A stretch of DNA of 64,000 bases from contig NZ_WMEW01000002.1 in NCBI RefSeq assembly GCF_009856355.1, forward strand, positions 62,001 to 126,000. Direction: 5' to 3'. Source of the DNA: Halobacillus litoralis (GTDB lineage Bacteria > Bacillota > Bacilli > Bacillales > Halobacillaceae). This document shows, one piece after another, positions 24,831 through 34,247 of this stretch. The notes beneath the pieces are model-generated. The model did no database searches, was not told where the DNA came from, and was given only the letters and a program-made list of their open reading frames with translations. The first letter of the stretch is position 1. The number at the start of each line of letters is the position of its first letter. Made by a program: the position numbers and the translations under genes.

Positions 24831-26441
24831 TTACAACTCTTTCTTCCTATATAATGTCCGGCCTTCTTTGATCGTTTCCTCAATTTGTATATCCTTAATC
24901 TCCATCGGATCCACTTGGAGCGGATTTTTGTCGAGAATAACCAAATCTGCCAACTTTCCTTGTTTAAGGCTGCCTTTCACCTCTTCCTCACCATACTGAT
25001 AGGCTGCATGAATCGTGACCGCTTGAAGGGCCTCATATATCGTGATGCGCTGTTCTGCTCCAATGGTTATTCCTGTTCTTGTCTTTCTGTTCACAGCACT
25101 CCAGATGGTTTGAAGCATATCCGGCTTGATAACAGGAGCGTCCTGATGGAAATTGACAGGGAGTCCTCTTTCTATAGCTGATTTAGCCGGACTGATCCGA
25201 TGACCACGTTCTTCTCCGAGGTTTCTCAAGTGGACATCTCCCCAGAAGTATGTGTGGTCAATGAACATGGATGGAATCATTCCGATCTCGTTCATTTCAT
25301 CGAGCTGGTCATCCCGTACCGTCTGGCAGTGTATCATGACTGGTCTGAGTGCTTCTTTTTCAGGTTGTTCTGTTTCTGCCAGAGCAGCTTTGTAGCTTCC
25401 CAGCAGCTGGTCGGCGGCTGCGTCACCATTGCAGTGGGTCAGCAGTTGGACATTGTCTTGCACTGCCTGTTTTGTAAACTGCTTCACCTGCTCATCGTTG
25501 TACCAGGCACTCCCTCTATAGGTTTCTTCTCCTTCATATGGTTCCGTAAGCCAGGCTGTTTTTCCCTGGGGAGACCCGTCCAAGAACATTTTGTACCCAC
25601 CCAGTTTAAAGCGTTTATGGTACTGTTTCGCATGAAGGGGGCTGGATTTGAAGATCTCATTCGGATTTGTGTCCATCAGAGGATAGGAAACGACATCAAT
25701 GACCAGCCGGTCCTGCTCAGCTAATGCCTTACACACTTCGACAAGTTGCGGAGTAGCAGCTCCATCCTGCACAGTCGTTATTCCATTCTGTATATAAACG
25801 TCCTGTCCTTCTTCCACCAGCTTCAAATAATCCAGTTCCATTCCTTTTTGTAGATAGGGCTGGATCAACGAAAGACTTGTTTCCTCAACATATCCGTTTG
25901 GTTCCATACTGTCTGCCATACGGCCGATGGTTCCGCCTTCCACTTCCTCAGTTTCAGAATCAACACCTGCCATCTGTAGTAGAGCATCGTTGGCACAACC
26001 CATATGAGCGGAAGCGTGAAAGACGAATACCGGTTGTTCTGTCACTTGGTTCAGGACCTCCTTGGTAGGGTGCTGCCCCTCCTCCAAGATGGTGTGGTCA
26101 TACCCAAAACCAATAATCACTTCGCCTTGTTCATCCCCCTGCTGCTCGATGTACTGACTAAGTACGCGTTTTACATCTTCAAAATTTTCGCAGCCGCTTA
26201 AGTCAGCCATCCGGGAAACCGGCCCTACAAAGGAAATGTGTCCATGTGGATCAATAAACGAGGGCATCAATGTTTTCCCTTTCAAATTGACTTTTTCCAC
26301 CTGTGACATTTGTACTTTCTTTTCTACTTCTTGAAGAGAACCCTTATGTTTGATCCGCCCATCCTCTATCAAGATGGATTCGACAATCGTATGTTCCTCT
26401 TCCATAGTTAATATGTTTCCTCCGTAGTAAATGGTCTGCAT
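24831..26441 (-). CDS. YtcJ-like metal-dependent amidohydrolase
   Basis: 536 residues. A small beta-sandwich part (TIYYGGNILTM...MPSFIDPHGHISFVGP) carries the HxH-type metal motif at about residues 64-66, followed by the barrel with ILTHCNGDAAADQLLGSYK, MIHCQTVRDDQLDEM and VNFHQDAPV, and a C-terminal sandwich strand ADLVILDKNPL. YtcJ-type enzymes are annotated as N-substituted formamide deformylases or carboxylic-amide hydrolases; the substrate is unknown. The start MQTIYYG is eight bases after GGAG. It is monocistronic and faces the methyltransferase gene. Confidence 0.87.
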   Translation of the reverse strand: MQTIYYGGNILTMEEEHTIVESILIEDGRIKHKGSLQEVEKKVQMSQVEKVNLKGKTLMPSFIDPHGHISFVGPVSRMADLSGCENFEDVKRVLSQYIEQQGDEQGEVIIGFGYDHTILEEGQHPTKEVLNQVTEQPVFVFHASAHMGCANDALLQMAGVDSETEEVEGGTIGRMADSMEPNGYVEETSLSLIQPYLQKGMELDYLKLVEEGQDVYIQNGITTVQDGAATPQLVEVCKALAEQDRLVIDVVSYPLMDTNPNEIFKSSPLHAKQYHKRFKLGGYKMFLDGSPQGKTAWLTEPYEGEETYRGSAWYNDEQVKQFTKQAVQDNVQLLTHCNGDAAADQLLGSYKAALAETEQPEKEALRPVMIHCQTVRDDQLDEMNEIGMIPSMFIDHTYFWGDVHLRNLGEERGHRISPAKSAIERGLPVNFHQDAPVIKPDMLQTIWSAVNRKTRTGITIGAEQRITIYEALQAVTIHAAYQYGEEEVKGSLKQGKLADLVILDKNPLQVDPMEIKDIQIEETIKEGRTLYRKKEL

Positions 26442-26958
26442 GATCATGTCTCCTCTCGTGGTCGTCTCGTTCATGTGGAATGGATTCCAATAGTAATCTG
26501 CCCAATTTTTTCCTACAGCAATGAAGAGGAAAGTATAACATGAAGAGAAAATGACCAAAAAGAGACTTTACACCGGGTTCATTGCTACTACCTTTTCATG
26601 GCCATGCACTTGTTCATAAATCCTTGGATTTACTTAACGAGTGCCGTCCTACGTCTTGTTTTAAGTTGGAAACACGCCCCTCCCCCTCCCAGGAAGGTTG
26701 TTATAAACGCATCCTAATGCATCATTCTGTTGAAAAAGAGATCACTGGAAGCTGTTCCTTTTACATTTTTTTATATACAAGGGAATAATAAAAAAATGAT
26801 GTTATTTGCCCCAATTTAACGATTCTTTTATAATAAAAGTATTCATATGTCGAAACAATTTCGTTGATGTCGTGAAAAACCGCACGTATGATTTTCAAGG
26901 TTATGATGGATGGTTATAGGAAAATAGTACGAAAACATTTACAAATCAGGAGGATCTG
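26442..26958. other. 517 bp between divergent genes
   Basis: Likely holds both promoters: TATAATAAAAG-like sequence near 26829-26839 could serve the capA-like gene. An A/T-rich inverted repeat lies around 26764-26799. An open frame at 26582-26788 lacks a ribosome binding site and is rejected. Nothing else recognised. Confidence 0.4.
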
Positions 26959-28095
26959 ATGAAAAGTAAAAGTCCGCTTATTATTTTAGCGATCATTTTG
27001 GTGACGAGTTTCATTGGTGTTTCCACCATTTTCTCTCAATCGAACGAAGCAGATACAGAAAAACGCGTTTCCTCCAATATGAAAACGCTGCATAAACCAA
27101 CAAATAAGACAGATGTGACAGAAGTTTCTCTTGCAGCCATAGGGGATCTGTTAATACATAAAGAAGTATACAATGATGCGAAGACTTCTTCAGGCTATGA
27201 TTTTAATCCTATGTTTCAGGAGATTTCTCCCCACCTTAAAAAGGCTGACATTACATTCGCGAATTCAGAGAGCATCATGGGTGGTGCAGCCATCGGTGTA
27301 TCCACCTACCCTTCCTTCAATACGCCCTTTGAATTAGGGGATACATTAAAAACAAACGGCGTTGATATTGTTTCTATGAGCAACAATCACACCCTCGACC
27401 GTGGCGTTCCCGCTATTGAAAATGCGATTAACCAATGGGATTTCCTGGGCATTGAAAAGGTAGGGGCCTACTTGTCACCAGAGGAAAGAGACATGGTCAC
27501 AACCATCAAAAAGAAGGATATCACGTTCTCCTTTCTGGCTTACACCTATGGAACAAACGGAATTCCAACCCCTGATGGGAAACCGTACCTGGTGAACAGG
27601 ATTGATAAAGGTCTCATTGCCTCTGACATCAAAAGAGCCTCCGGCAAATCCGATGTCGTTGTCCTAAGTTTACACTTCGGGGCGGAATATGAAAGAAACC
27701 CAAATGCTGATCAGAAGGAACTGGCAGCTTTTGCAGCTGAACAAGGTGCAGATATTATACTCGGGCATCACCCGCATGTCCTGCAGCCACCGGAATGGAT
27801 TCAAAATACAGATGGATCTCAAAGTCTCGTTTTTTATTCTCTCGGAAATTTTCTCTCCGGTCAGGAAGAAAAGTACCGTCGGATTGGTGGTATTGCGGGA
27901 GTAACTGTACAAAAAGTAAAGGGGATGGAAGGAACATCCATTGACATAAAGGAACCACGTTTTAAACTCACGTATGTGGACTTTGAAAATGACCGGAATT
28001 TCAAAGTCCTCCCTATGAAGGAATATAGTACGGAGATGTTTCAGGAACTATCCAAACACATGAAAGCCTCTATCCATGATCTATCGGTAAACTAG
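26959..28095 (+). CDS. CapA-family poly-gamma-glutamate metallophosphatase-like protein
   Basis: 378 residues. An N-terminal signal anchor (PLIILAIILVTSFIGVSTIF, about 5-24) places the enzyme outside the membrane. The calcineurin-like PGA_cap domain has AAIGDLLIHKEVY (metal Asp/His), ITFANSESIMGG, VDIVSMSNNHTLDRG (Asn-His), VVVLSLHFGAEYE, and DIILGHHPHVLQP (metal His pair), ending with FYSLGNFLSGQ. CapA-type proteins take part in polyglutamate capsule export or hydrolysis; no capBC genes are nearby, so this may be a stand-alone paralogue. AGGAGGATC precedes the ATG. Ended by a strong terminator. Confidence 0.88.
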   Translation: MKSKSPLIILAIILVTSFIGVSTIFSQSNEADTEKRVSSNMKTLHKPTNKTDVTEVSLAAIGDLLIHKEVYNDAKTSSGYDFNPMFQEISPHLKKADITFANSESIMGGAAIGVSTYPSFNTPFELGDTLKTNGVDIVSMSNNHTLDRGVPAIENAINQWDFLGIEKVGAYLSPEERDMVTTIKKKDITFSFLAYTYGTNGIPTPDGKPYLVNRIDKGLIASDIKRASGKSDVVVLSLHFGAEYERNPNADQKELAAFAAEQGADIILGHHPHVLQPPEWIQNTDGSQSLVFYSLGNFLSGQEEKYRRIGGIAGVTVQKVKGMEGTSIDIKEPRFKLTYVDFENDRNFKVLPMKEYSTEMFQELSKHMKASIHDLSVN

Positions 28096-28097
28096 GT

Positions 28098-28136
28098 AAA
28101 AAAACCGGACACTTTTAAAGGTGTCCGGTTTTTTAC
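28098..28136 (+). terminator. Terminator of the capA-like gene
   Basis: Stem AAAAACCGGACAC/GTGTCCGGTTTTT with loop TTTTAAAG, T-tract included. A second smaller hairpin with T6 (28161-28178) follows. Confidence 0.9.
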
Positions 28137-28360
28137 TGTGTTCGAAATGGTTTGCAGAAAGGCTTGAAATCAAGCTTTTTTCAACCTATAAGTGATCATG
28201 ACAATCATCATGGATTAAGGAAAGCTCCGTAGTGCCTTGTAACTTATAAGCAAGCACATGGGAATACTTATATTCCATTAGAATAATCGTTTCATTCTTT
28301 CTGTTCTTTTCTCTTTTTCGATATAAACTTCACCCCCTATCCTAGTGTCGATGTCATGAT

Positions 28361-29611
28361 TCAGAATTGGAAATCCCCATCTTTCATCAGCAGTTCTGCA
28401 GCTCCATTCTTTTTTCTGCCCATTACCTTCATATCATCGGTACCAAAGGTTGCATTCACCGATAGAATGGACGTATTCAGAGCCGCTTCCTTCAACTCTT
28501 CCTTAGATTTTTCACTACCATTTTGAATATTGGAGGGAGATGCATTTCCGATTCCAATATGACAGGACGTATTTTCATCAAACAATGTATTGTAAAAAAG
28601 AGTATTTTCCCGAGCAAGAGGTGATTGATTAGAAACCAAAGCAATTTCACCTAAATAATGGGACCCTTCATCTGTTTCTATGAGACTTTGTAACACTTCC
28701 TGCCCCCTTGCGGCATAATAATCGGTAATCCGTCCATCTTTAAAAATCAGATGAAATTCTTCGATGACCCTTCCCCCATATATAAGAGGTTTAGAACCTG
28801 CCAACTTTCCATTCACTCTATATTTATGAGGAGCAGTAAATATTTCTTCCGTAGGTATGTTCGGAAAGAAAGGTATTCCATTTTCATCTCTGACACCACC
28901 ACCAATAAAGATATGGTTATCAGGCAACCCGATGACTAAGTCCGTTCCACGCGTATTGGTAAAATGCAGGGCATCAAACTGTGAATCGTTTAGAAACGCT
29001 TTCCTTAACTCAAAAGCGCAGTCATGATTTTTCCAGTTTTTGATAGGATCCATCCCTCCTGCCCGGGATCCACGTAAAACGGCCTGCCACAACGATTGCA
29101 CGGCTTTTTCTTTATGAACGTTCGGAAACACTTTCGCGGCCCATGCAAAGGACGGGACAGCTACAAGACACCAGCGTACCTTGTGGGACATAATCTTTGC
29201 ATAATGATCCTCCAACTTAGTGCGGGAGGCCTTCTGATAGCGGCTGATCCGCTCTGGTGCCACCTCTTTGAAGATATCTGTGTTTTCAGAAATGATATGG
29301 ATGTATGCAGCACCAGCATCGTCCCACTCTTTAAATCGGACAGCCTGCCAATCGGGAAAATGATCGATAACACGATCTGCTGCATTTAAGTAAAATTCTC
29401 TAGTCGACTGTTCATCTGTCCAATCGATAAATACACTGGAAGCTCCTCCCTCGTATGCTGCCGTTTGGATGAGACGGGCAAAGGTTGCATTTTGTATATC
29501 ACTATGAATAATCAACCGTTGATTTTTCTGCAGATTCACACCAGCTTGTACAGCTAATTGTGCATAATTTTTCAGCTGGGCTTCACTTATACATTCATAT
29601 ATCCCTTCCAT
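28361..29611 (-). CDS. M29-family aminopeptidase (AmpS/PepS type)
   Basis: 416-residue cytosolic, cocatalytic-metal aminopeptidase. The M29 pattern is visible: LRKAFLNDSQFDALHFTNTRGTDLVIGLPDNHIFIGGG in the centre, then NIPTEEIFTAPHKYRVNG with the metal glutamate pair, RVIEEFHLIFKDG, and YLGEIALVSNQSPLA, and near the end NTSCHIGIGNASP with another ligand histidine. It removes N-terminal residues from peptides in nitrogen recycling. AGAGGTGATAA lies upstream of the ATG. Monocistronic; no clear terminator. Confidence 0.9.
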   Translation of the reverse strand: MEGIYECISEAQLKNYAQLAVQAGVNLQKNQRLIIHSDIQNATFARLIQTAAYEGGASSVFIDWTDEQSTREFYLNAADRVIDHFPDWQAVRFKEWDDAGAAYIHIISENTDIFKEVAPERISRYQKASRTKLEDHYAKIMSHKVRWCLVAVPSFAWAAKVFPNVHKEKAVQSLWQAVLRGSRAGGMDPIKNWKNHDCAFELRKAFLNDSQFDALHFTNTRGTDLVIGLPDNHIFIGGGVRDENGIPFFPNIPTEEIFTAPHKYRVNGKLAGSKPLIYGGRVIEEFHLIFKDGRITDYYAARGQEVLQSLIETDEGSHYLGEIALVSNQSPLARENTLFYNTLFDENTSCHIGIGNASPSNIQNGSEKSKEELKEAALNTSILSVNATFGTDDMKVMGRKKNGAAELLMKDGDFQF

Positions 29612-29986
29612 TATTGATTATCACCTCTATCATGGTCCTTTTATTTCTATTAACTTTATTACAACACTACACCTTTAAGAAATACAACATCTATAGATGC
29701 AGGAAACAACTAATAAGTTAACAAGCTGGTATATACCCCCCCAGCCATTTAAGCTTTCCCCTGCGCAGTTGATCTGCCTCATGGTGTTCATACTCCTGCA
29801 GGGTATGGTGATGAGGCTGCTGCGTCCTTCCCACCGGGCTGATTTTTCTTACCCAAATGAACGCACCCATAAATGGCAAATCTAATGTTTTATTGTTTTT
29901 AATGAATGGAATAGAATGGAAAAGTCTTCTCTTGGCTTTTATAGATCAGAAAAGATTATTCAATTCCACTTCAGGGAGGATTTTAT
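29612..29986. other. 375 bp between divergent genes
   Basis: Should contain promoters for the aminopeptidase and lipoprotein genes. A 50-codon minus-strand frame (29897 down to about 29720) with a His-rich stretch and a 62-codon plus-strand frame overlap each other; neither has a ribosome binding site. Confidence 0.35.
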
Positions 29987-30514
29987 ATGTCACACCTCAT
30001 TAAAACAGGTGCTTTATTATTACTCGTCGTTTTTCTTGGAGCCTGCCATTCTAATGATCAAAGTTCAACAAGTGCCGAAAATACAACAGAAAATGAAAAG
30101 AACTCGCCCCCTTTGGATGATGTGGACGTGTCCTTGTCCCAGGATGGGGAGACCATTTCCTCTAAATCAGTTCTATATTGTCTGCCATCAAACAACTGCT
30201 CTGAGGAAACCGCAAAACGTGAACTAAGAAATGTTGAATTAAATAAAATGACAGAAAATGCAAGTGTTTCTCCTGTTAAAGAAGGTGAAGAAATTACAAT
30301 TCACATCGATGGACCACAACCTGAGAAGATCAGTTTTATAACAGAGACTCAACGTAATGATGGATCCTATATTTCGGACGAGGTTGTCGATGGTCGTTCG
30401 TTCGTTATTGGTGGTAAGGGAAAGTACACGATTCTTTTAACGGTACAATGGGAAAACGAAAATGGAGAGTTTGAAGGCCGTGTTTCTCAAGCGGTCAAGC
30501 TGGATGTGGAATAG
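29987..30514 (+). CDS. Uncharacterised lipoprotein
   Basis: 175 residues. The signal sequence ends in the lipobox FLGAC (Cys20), followed by a Ser/Thr/Asn-rich linker to about residue 42. The mature domain starts DDVDVSLSQDGETISSKSVLYCLPSNNCSEE and is strand-rich (EITIHIDGPQPEKISFIT, KYTILLTVQWENENGEFEGRVSQAVKLDV), suggesting an immunoglobulin-like sandwich; two cysteines near residues 65 and 71 could form a disulfide. GGGAGGATT precedes the ATG. No family recognised. The EamA gene starts 140 bases downstream and probably has its own expression signals. Confidence 0.7.
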   Translation: MSHLIKTGALLLLVVFLGACHSNDQSSTSAENTTENEKNSPPLDDVDVSLSQDGETISSKSVLYCLPSNNCSEETAKRELRNVELNKMTENASVSPVKEGEEITIHIDGPQPEKISFITETQRNDGSYISDEVVDGRSFVIGGKGKYTILLTVQWENENGEFEGRVSQAVKLDVE

Positions 30515-30654
30515 AAAGCATGATAAGAATGACTATGGGAACCCCTGTCCTATACAGCCGTGCCGGCCATTTTAGAAAAGAAGGAACAGAATGTATCCAA
30601 TCCTTCCAGATTCTGATAGCATGTCTTGTATCCAATGGTATGGAGGTACGCCCA

Positions 30655-31587
30655 ATGAGTCAAAAATCTGCTCTATTTTCAATCGGTTCAGGCGCCGCAT
30701 TATGGGGAATTATCGGTTTTTTCGTCACTTACTTGTACAACATCGGATTCACGCCTGCACAAGTCGTATCGCTGAGGGTTTTATCAGCCAGCCTGCTTCT
30801 GGGAGGATATCTCCTATCAAAGGGCCGGCGATACTTTAAAATAAAAGCCGGCGACAGCCGTTATTTTATCGGAACCGGAATCATCAGTATCGTTCTATTT
30901 AACTGGTGTTTGTTCAGTGCTATTGAGGAAACGTCTATTTCTGTAGCATCCATCCTTCTTTACACAGCTCCGGCCTTTGTTACCATTCTTTCAAGAGTGA
31001 TTTTCAAGGAATCGTTGACGATGCGCAAAGTATCCGCTCTTATGATCACCTTTACAGGCTGTGCCCTTGTCGTCGGCATCATTCCTCATTCCGATCAGTC
31101 CATTTCCATGTACGGACTGCTTCTTGGACTTGGATCAGGGTTGTTTTATGCACTGTACAGTATTTTCGGTAAATTTGCGCTTCAGCACTACGATTCACTG
31201 ACGGTCACCTTTTATACGTTTGTATTCGCATCGATTGCCGTCGTACCTGTGAGCGGTCTTTGGAATGAGCTCCCATCATTTTTATCGGTATCCACATGGA
31301 TCTATGTACTGGGGCTGGGGCTCATATCTACTATGCTGCCATTCATTTTGTACACGAAGGGGCTGAGTTTCGTAGAATCCAGCAAGGCCTCTATAATCGC
31401 TACCATTGAACCAGTGGTCGCCACACTCATGGGTTTTCTTGTCTTTCAGGAACAGTTGACCTTTTGGCAGTACGCAGGAGTCGGCCTTGTCATTACGGCT
31501 GTGATCGTCGTACAGGAATCAAAGAAAAACAGCAGTGGCATCCACCGGGAAACGGAAAAATCAGCTGCCAACCAGCTTCAGGGCTGA
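30655..31587 (+). CDS. EamA-family (DMT) transporter
   Basis: 310 residues, ten spans in two EamA repeats, each about 140 residues long (first ALWGIIGFFVTYLYNIGF, second GLLLGLGSGLFYALYSIFGKFALQHYDS). The second repeat ends with the family-typical SSKASIIATIEPVVATLMGFLVFQE. Such carriers export amino acids, metabolites or drugs. GGAGGTACG six bases before MSQKSALF fixes the start; the frame extends 45 codons upstream without a site. Confidence 0.87.
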   Translation: MSQKSALFSIGSGAALWGIIGFFVTYLYNIGFTPAQVVSLRVLSASLLLGGYLLSKGRRYFKIKAGDSRYFIGTGIISIVLFNWCLFSAIEETSISVASILLYTAPAFVTILSRVIFKESLTMRKVSALMITFTGCALVVGIIPHSDQSISMYGLLLGLGSGLFYALYSIFGKFALQHYDSLTVTFYTFVFASIAVVPVSGLWNELPSFLSVSTWIYVLGLGLISTMLPFILYTKGLSFVESSKASIIATIEPVVATLMGFLVFQEQLTFWQYAGVGLVITAVIVVQESKKNSSGIHRETEKSAANQLQG

Positions 31588-31623
31588 TGGATCCTTCATT
31601 TCACAACCGTCTATTTCTACATA

Positions 31624-31663
31624 AAAAGGAACCGTTCATTTTATTCAATGAACGGTTCCTTTT
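31624..31663. terminator. Bidirectional terminator between convergent genes
   Basis: Perfect 17-bp arms (31624-31640, 31647-31663; core GGAACCGTTCATT) between the EamA gene and the dehydrogenase gene, with T and A tracts on both sides. Confidence 0.9.
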
Positions 31664-31689
31664 ATATGTTATCAAACATTTCCGTTTAC

Positions 31690-32466
31690 TTACTGTGCTG
31701 TATATCCACCATCAATAAGGACGGTTTGGCCTGTGACACTTTTCGCTTTGTCACTGGCAAGGAACATTGAGTAGTCTGCAATCTCCTCTACCTGCAGCAG
31801 ACGCTTTTGAGGTACAAGTGGATAGATAACTTCTTCCAATACCTTTTCCAGTTCTACGCCGCGGGATTTAGCAAGGTCTTTCAACTGACCACGGACCAGT
31901 GGTGTATCCACATAACCAGGGGCTACGGCGTTGACTGTGATCCCGTGCTCCGCTCCTTCAAGGGCGCTCACTTTCGTTAGACCGATGACTCCGTGCTTAG
32001 CACTATTGTAAGCGGCTTTCCCGGAGAAACCGATAACTCCGTTAATAGAAGCCATGTTCAGGATACGTCCCTGTCCCTGCTCTTTCATAATCGGGAAGAC
32101 GGCCTTCGTTGCGATGAATGGCGCAGTCAGCATAATGTCCTGCATCAGCTTGAATTTTTCCGTTGGGAATTCTTCAAGAGGGGATACGTGCTGCAGCCCC
32201 GCGTTATTGATAAGTACGTCAATACGACCATAGGTATCTACCGTCTGGTTAATGGCGGCATTGATTTCCTCTTCACTTGTTACGTCCGCTTTCACACCAA
32301 TGGCTGTTAAATTTTCATCCGTCAGCGCTTTTGCTGCTTCCTGTACACCGTCTTCGTTAATATCAGATAGCACGACTTTAGCACCGTTTTCTGCAAAGAC
32401 TTTTCCGATTTGGTACCCGATTCCCTGGGCTGCTCCTGTAATAAATACAACTTTGTTTTCAACCAT
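31690..32466 (-). CDS. 3-hydroxybutyrate dehydrogenase (SDR family)
   Basis: 258-residue classical short-chain dehydrogenase converting (R)-3-hydroxybutyrate to acetoacetate with NAD. The cofactor motif TGAAQGIG is near residues 10-17, NNAG near 88-91, Ser in NMASINGVIG, and the Tyr-Lys pair in AAYNSAKHG. The sequence LQHVSPLEEFP and the C-terminal PLVPQKRLLQVEEIADYSMFLAS are typical of hydroxybutyrate dehydrogenases. The ATG start (MVENKV) is placed over an upstream TTG. It is divergent from a GntP-type permease, consistent with a hydroxybutyrate uptake and oxidation unit. Confidence 0.87.
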   Translation of the reverse strand: MVENKVVFITGAAQGIGYQIGKVFAENGAKVVLSDINEDGVQEAAKALTDENLTAIGVKADVTSEEEINAAINQTVDTYGRIDVLINNAGLQHVSPLEEFPTEKFKLMQDIMLTAPFIATKAVFPIMKEQGQGRILNMASINGVIGFSGKAAYNSAKHGVIGLTKVSALEGAEHGITVNAVAPGYVDTPLVRGQLKDLAKSRGVELEKVLEEVIYPLVPQKRLLQVEEIADYSMFLASDKAKSVTGQTVLIDGGYTAQ

Positions 32467-32700
32467 GTCTATCAACCTCTCTCATGTATGTTCTTGATGA
32501 GCTGCTGCTTTTAACTCAAATTCGATTGTACCCAAAAACAATTTCCATTTCATGCATTACGAATTATGCGGAATATTAGCTTTAGAACGAAAAATGCATC
32601 AATTCTCTATCTTTCTATTTCTATTGATTACTGTAAATGGTGAGAGTAAGATATTTCTTGTTGCAAAATAATGTCGAGTTTTGTCAAACGCCATTCTACT

Positions 32701-32706
32701 TATAAT
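32701..32706 (+). promoter_or_regulatory. Candidate -10 box of the GntP permease gene
   Basis: TATAAT 24 bases upstream of the ATG. TTGTCA at 32681-32686 is a possible -35 but the 14-bp spacing is short, so the promoter is only a candidate. Confidence 0.3.
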
Positions 32707-32729
32707 AATTACCAAAAGGAGGTAATACC

Positions 32730-34010
32730 ATGTTTGCTATTATCATAGGACTTGTTTCTTTAATGATCATGGCGTACTTAGGCTGGTCCATCCTTTGGAT
32801 TGCTCCTATTGCAGCTTCGATTGTGGCGGTCCTTTCAGGGATGAATATCCTGGATGCGTTCACGTCTGACTTCATGAGCGGCTTTGCTTCATTTGCTAGA
32901 GACTTCTTCCCGATTTTCCTGTTTGGGGCGGTCTTCGGAAAACTTATGGAAGTAACAGGGAGTGCCCGCAAAGTAGCCAGCTTTTTATCAAGGATTGTCG
33001 GGAAAGAGCGTGCCATTTTAGGCGTCCTATTAGGAGCAGCCATCCTCACATACGGGGGTGTAAGTCTCTTTGTTGTCGTATTCGTTATGTATCCACTCGC
33101 GATTAACTTGTTTAGAGAGGCCGATATCAGCCGGAAAGTCATTCCGGGAACGATTGTCCTCGGTGCGTTCACCTTTACAATGACCGCGCTTCCGGGTACA
33201 GCTCAGGTACAGAACTACATTCCTACTGAATACTTCGAGACAACCATGATGGCCGCCCCGATCATCGGTATTGTAACCGGGTTGATCATGGCTGTCGGCG
33301 GATACTTTTATCTTTCCTACCGGGCTAATAAACTGACCAAAGCAGGAGAGGGCTTCACAGAGCCGCAGAATAAAGTTGGAACTGAGAGTTCCGGGAACGA
33401 TCCCAGTGTCTTTTTATCCTTCCTTCCGCTGCTTTGTGTTGTTTTATTAATTAACATCTTCAACGTAGAAATGCTGATTGCCTTGTTCGTCGGAATTATT
33501 TTAACGATTATCTTGAATTGGAAAGCATTTCACGAGTTTATCACTGCTTTGAACGATGGAGCTAAAGGCGCTGTGACTGCCGTAGTAAACACCGGCGCAG
33601 CGGTAGGGTTCGGAGCAGTTGTTCAGGCTTCTCCTGCCTTTCCAGCGATCAAAGAAGCGTTATTGAACATCAAAGGCGGTCTTGTCATTTCCGATGCGTT
33701 AGCTACCCAGGTGCTGGCGATGATCACCGGATCCGCATCAGGTGGAATGAACATTACTTTGAATGCTCTCGGCTCTGACTATTATCAACAGGCTCTTGAA
33801 ATGGGAATGAACCCTGAGATTCTGCACCGTATCACAGCTATTGCTTCCGGTGCCTCCATTCTTCCGCACAACGGTGCCCTATTGACTGTCTTTGCCATTA
33901 CCGGCTTAACCCATAAAGATTCCTATAAGGATATCTTCATCGTTGCTCTGCTCATTCCGTTTGCAGCAACTGTCGTAGGCATTTTGATGTCCTATATCGG
34001 AATTGTATAA
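32730..34010 (+). CDS. GntP-family permease (likely 3-hydroxybutyrate or related acid)
   Basis: 426-residue, about 12-span carrier of the gluconate permease family. Typical stretches are FARDFFPIFLFGAVFGKLMEVTGSA, GAAILTYGGVSLFVVVFVMYPLA, and the C-terminal MITGSASGGMNITLNALG...SGASILPHNGALLTVFAITGLTHKDSYKD. AAAGGAGGT lies seven bases before the ATG. It faces away from the 3-hydroxybutyrate dehydrogenase gene, and related permeases in other bacteria pair with hydroxybutyrate genes, so that substrate is the best inference. Ended by the hairpin at 34048-34085. Confidence 0.85.
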   Translation: MFAIIIGLVSLMIMAYLGWSILWIAPIAASIVAVLSGMNILDAFTSDFMSGFASFARDFFPIFLFGAVFGKLMEVTGSARKVASFLSRIVGKERAILGVLLGAAILTYGGVSLFVVVFVMYPLAINLFREADISRKVIPGTIVLGAFTFTMTALPGTAQVQNYIPTEYFETTMMAAPIIGIVTGLIMAVGGYFYLSYRANKLTKAGEGFTEPQNKVGTESSGNDPSVFLSFLPLLCVVLLINIFNVEMLIALFVGIILTIILNWKAFHEFITALNDGAKGAVTAVVNTGAAVGFGAVVQASPAFPAIKEALLNIKGGLVISDALATQVLAMITGSASGGMNITLNALGSDYYQQALEMGMNPEILHRITAIASGASILPHNGALLTVFAITGLTHKDSYKDIFIVALLIPFAATVVGILMSYIGIV

Positions 34011-34047
34011 TGACACAGGAGAGTAAGACACCTTCTTCTCCTATCTT

Positions 34048-34085
34048 AAGAGGCCCTTGGTACAATATGTAACAGGGCCTCTTCT
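34048..34085 (+). terminator. Terminator of the GntP permease gene
   Basis: Arms AAGAGGCCCT (34048-34057) and AGGGCCTCTT (34074-34083), then a T/C-rich run. Confidence 0.7.
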
Positions 34086-34247
34086 TCTCTTCAGAGGAAC
34101 AATCCTTCTTCTGACTTTAAATGAAGAACAACCCTCTCTTCCTCTTCTCCACCCTGAAAATATGCTGAAAATTTGTATGAACAATCGATTCCTTCCCTCA
34201 TTTAAGGTAAAGTGAAAACAGAGTTGTTAAAGTGAGGAGCTCAAGTA

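Noticed and set aside
26582..26788. 68-codon plus-strand frame in the 26.5 kb gap
   Set aside because: No ribosome binding site; random-looking composition.
29697..29885. 62-codon plus-strand frame and an opposing 50-codon frame
   Set aside because: Neither has a ribosome binding site and they overlap; no way to choose between them.
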